This document shows, piece after piece, positions 61,898 to 64,000 of a stretch of 64,000 nt of DNA (positions within the stretch are counted from its first letter, which is position 1; the number at the start of each line of letters is the position of its first letter). The notes beneath the pieces are model-generated. The model searched no databases. It was not told where the DNA came from and saw only the letters and a list, made by a program, of their open reading frames with translations. The DNA is taken from assembly GCF_026914265.1 (NCBI RefSeq), contig NC_069127.1:23326637-23390636 (forward strand). Reading direction: 5' to 3'. The position numbers and the translations under genes were made by a program. Source of the stretch: Mya arenaria. Lineage: Eukaryota > Mollusca > Bivalvia > Myida > Myidae.

Positions 61898-64000
61898 GTA
61901 CAAGTATGTCAAACCATTTAAATACGATTGGTCAATTATTTGTAGAAAATAATACATATATAAATTATTTCTTTGATAAAGGTTGGTATAACCAATTATC
62001 AAACGTTGAATACAAATTAAAATGACAATAACGTGTTTAAACTTTGATATAGATAAACAGTTTAATACACAGTTTAACATGTATCAAATAATAACTAAAA
62101 ATCATGATTTATAACACGTGTTTATTAAAGGGACTTGGCACCAGATTGTCCCTAAATGCAGTTATTTCTAAACAAGCCTAGAAGTGCCAATGAGAGATAG
62201 TATGAGCCCGATAAAACATCATTTTACATGACTAAAAGAACAAACGCAAAAATCATGCGCTGTTACAGCTGAGTTTCCCCGTTTAAAAATAGCGCATAAT
62301 GGTTTCCCATGTTAAAAACAGCGCGGATTGATTTTTCCGATCACCTTGCAAGTCATGTTAACGTTTCACACATAAAGCTGTCGATAAGCGTTTTAGCAAC
62401 TCACTGTCATTTTTAGCAGAGTCAACCTATTTCAAAAGGTTCTGTCTATCAATTTAATCTCTTGATCTGTCGGGCTTTGTGTTTACATTGTTTAAGTAGT
62501 ATCATAATCAAAACACATGGATATTTCTGCTAAACGAGCAATTTGCAAGACAAGAGTTACAAAACTTGCATGCTATGGGTTATAAGTTAAGTAGTTCTGG
62601 TAATAATCATTGTATAGTGAACAATTGCCATTAATGATAAATCATATTTGTGATTACATACTGATATCAAAATAATAGTACCATGGCTCTCATTTACAAT
62701 GAAGTTGAAAACAAATATATATAATGTATACAAACATTATTGACCCGTAACATAGAATACATTTGAGCATGCTAAGTGTTTTGTATACTAAGTCTTTATA
62801 TACTTCTCATATTACTTGCATTCAAATAGGAAACTTTTTATATTTAAACATATACTACCGATTCTTTATTTCTCGGCATGTTAGACAATCTTCCAGTTTC
62901 AATAGTTAGTCTATATTATGACACTTACAATCTTGCTAGTGCAATTCTATATTTTTCAACATTAACAAGCTTCAGATAATTGCTTATCTCAAATTTGCAA
63001 AACCTTGTAAAAGGAGGCCCTTGTTGATTGTTCTATTCTGCTATACCAATTGTGAATAAACGTACTAATGACACACTGTTTGGAAAAAAAGAATGTTTTA
63101 CATTAACAACCACTTGTCCTAACTTGCCGTGAATGCCAAAGTAACATAGCATATTTCGAAACAAAGATATCCTTTTTAGAGTGTACACTCTAGGATTTTT
63201 TTCAAAGTCATGTTGTTAGACATAATACATAACTTTTTCAGGTTTTCTATCTTAACAGTGTACAATTCTCAACCATATTTAGCACTAAATGTTATGCAAA
63301 GCGATGACAATCAAGCCTACCTAATAACGCATAGGGAAAGTTATTTTGTGTAGATAGTTTTATGCACAAGAGGCATGGTAAACATGGTATGAACTATTTT
63401 TCTAAAACTGGCGTGCATAAAACCAATCAAATCCGTCAAGAGCATGATCAACTCTTATAATTGAGAATTTAAGTGTCTCTATAATTCGTTTATTACTTTT
63501 TGAGTTTGACCCGTTTATAATTTTAGACTCTGTATCTATGAACCGCTTGCAACTGAAACAACTCTGAGGGAAAAATATTGCCAAACTATCTCAATTCAAA
63601 CGTTGCGATGATAAATCTGTTAAATGTCAGGTACTCTACCAGTTTTTTTAATACAATTATTTTAGCCTAATCTTAATTGACAGTAAGGTTTCATTTAACA
63701 CAGTGTTCATGTATAGTTCCTCAGTTGAATATCTACACTAGTTTGTGCAAAAATAAGAATGACATTTACATACATCAACAATAATAATTTTAACAAAGAA
63801 ACGTCTTTGCCGTTTGCTCCGTAAAGGAACAACTCATATTACAAATCATTATGACATAGAGAATATTAGAAAGGACTTAGGCACTTTCCTTGTCGTACAC
63901 CCAAAATATTTCCTTATATTTCACTTTGGCGCTGGACACGAAAGCACTGTCGCCGCTACACTTAAACGGCACTGTCCTGACTGCGCTATCCTGGTATAAA
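61898..64000. other. Probably intron of the MAM gene, nothing further recognised
   Basis: No second MAM exon in phase 1 was found. A 61-codon frame at 63814-63999, which ends HCPDCAILV, has no recognised domain. Confidence 0.4.

Noticed and set aside
63814..63999. Plus-strand 61-codon frame at the window edge
   Set aside because: No recognised motif and no acceptor tract directly before it; left unassigned.

Overview
This is an AT-rich, intron-rich animal nuclear sequence. Exons of secreted and cell-surface modules (PAN/apple, EB-like, MAM, Ig, FN3) sit among degraded non-LTR retrotransposons, a PIF/Harbinger DNA transposon, foldback repeats, long microsatellites and a large minisatellite. 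Together with a LINE carrying a 2A-like motif, this points to a lophotrochozoan, most likely a bivalve mollusc. The organism is inferred; nothing in the window names a species. No rRNA, tRNA, CRISPR or bacterial operon was seen.

Layout. 395-5070 (-): near-full-length, decayed APE-type LINE (ORF1 with coiled coil and a 2A-like motif; ORF2 with endonuclease, FADD reverse transcriptase and a C-terminal zinc knuckle). 5362-8158 (+): 3' exons of a PAN / Thr-rich EB-like / PAN protein, the last exon frameshifted. 9724-10870 (+): carboxylesterase pseudogene. 11577-12009 (-): decayed paralogue of the EB-like exon. 13704-14125 (+): LINE ORF1 remnant. 14580-14890: foldback repeat with a second copy at 46440-46760. 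15826-16606: cluster of CTCGTAA-like motifs. 17350-19490 (-): unidentified coding remnants. 21278-21898 (+): single-exon four-TM protein. 23196-23443 (-): intact orphan PAN terminal exon.

25787-44592 (-), possibly from 51514, is the main find: an exon-by-exon readable gene for a type I membrane receptor. It has nine Ig-like exons, one FN3 exon and one TM exon, all phase 1-1 (eleven extracellular/TM exons in total). Five short cytoplasmic exons follow, including microexons of 22 and 16 nt, whose phases interlock (1-2, 2-1, 1-2, 2-1, 1-stop). The joined tail has YDVL, YMTL, YENV and YNH tyrosine motifs; YDVL and YMTL are 12 residues apart, as in an ITAM. The ectodomain plan resembles nephrin/Sns-type receptors. 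A candidate signal-peptide exon with a matching phase-1 donor lies at 51442-51514.

45078-45620 is a perfect (TAC)181 tract in the presumed first intron. 49843-50078 holds an 86-bp duplication abutting a perfect 35-bp-arm hairpin. 50270-50460 is a LINE C-terminal fragment. 53228-57756 is a 39-bp minisatellite (about 116 units) with a 1053-bp (27-unit) higher-order repeat, interrupted by a decayed, internally deleted PIF/Harbinger element (57760-59486). 61772-61897 (+) is the first exon of a MAM domain. The rest is intron or intergenic sequence in which no gene was recognised.
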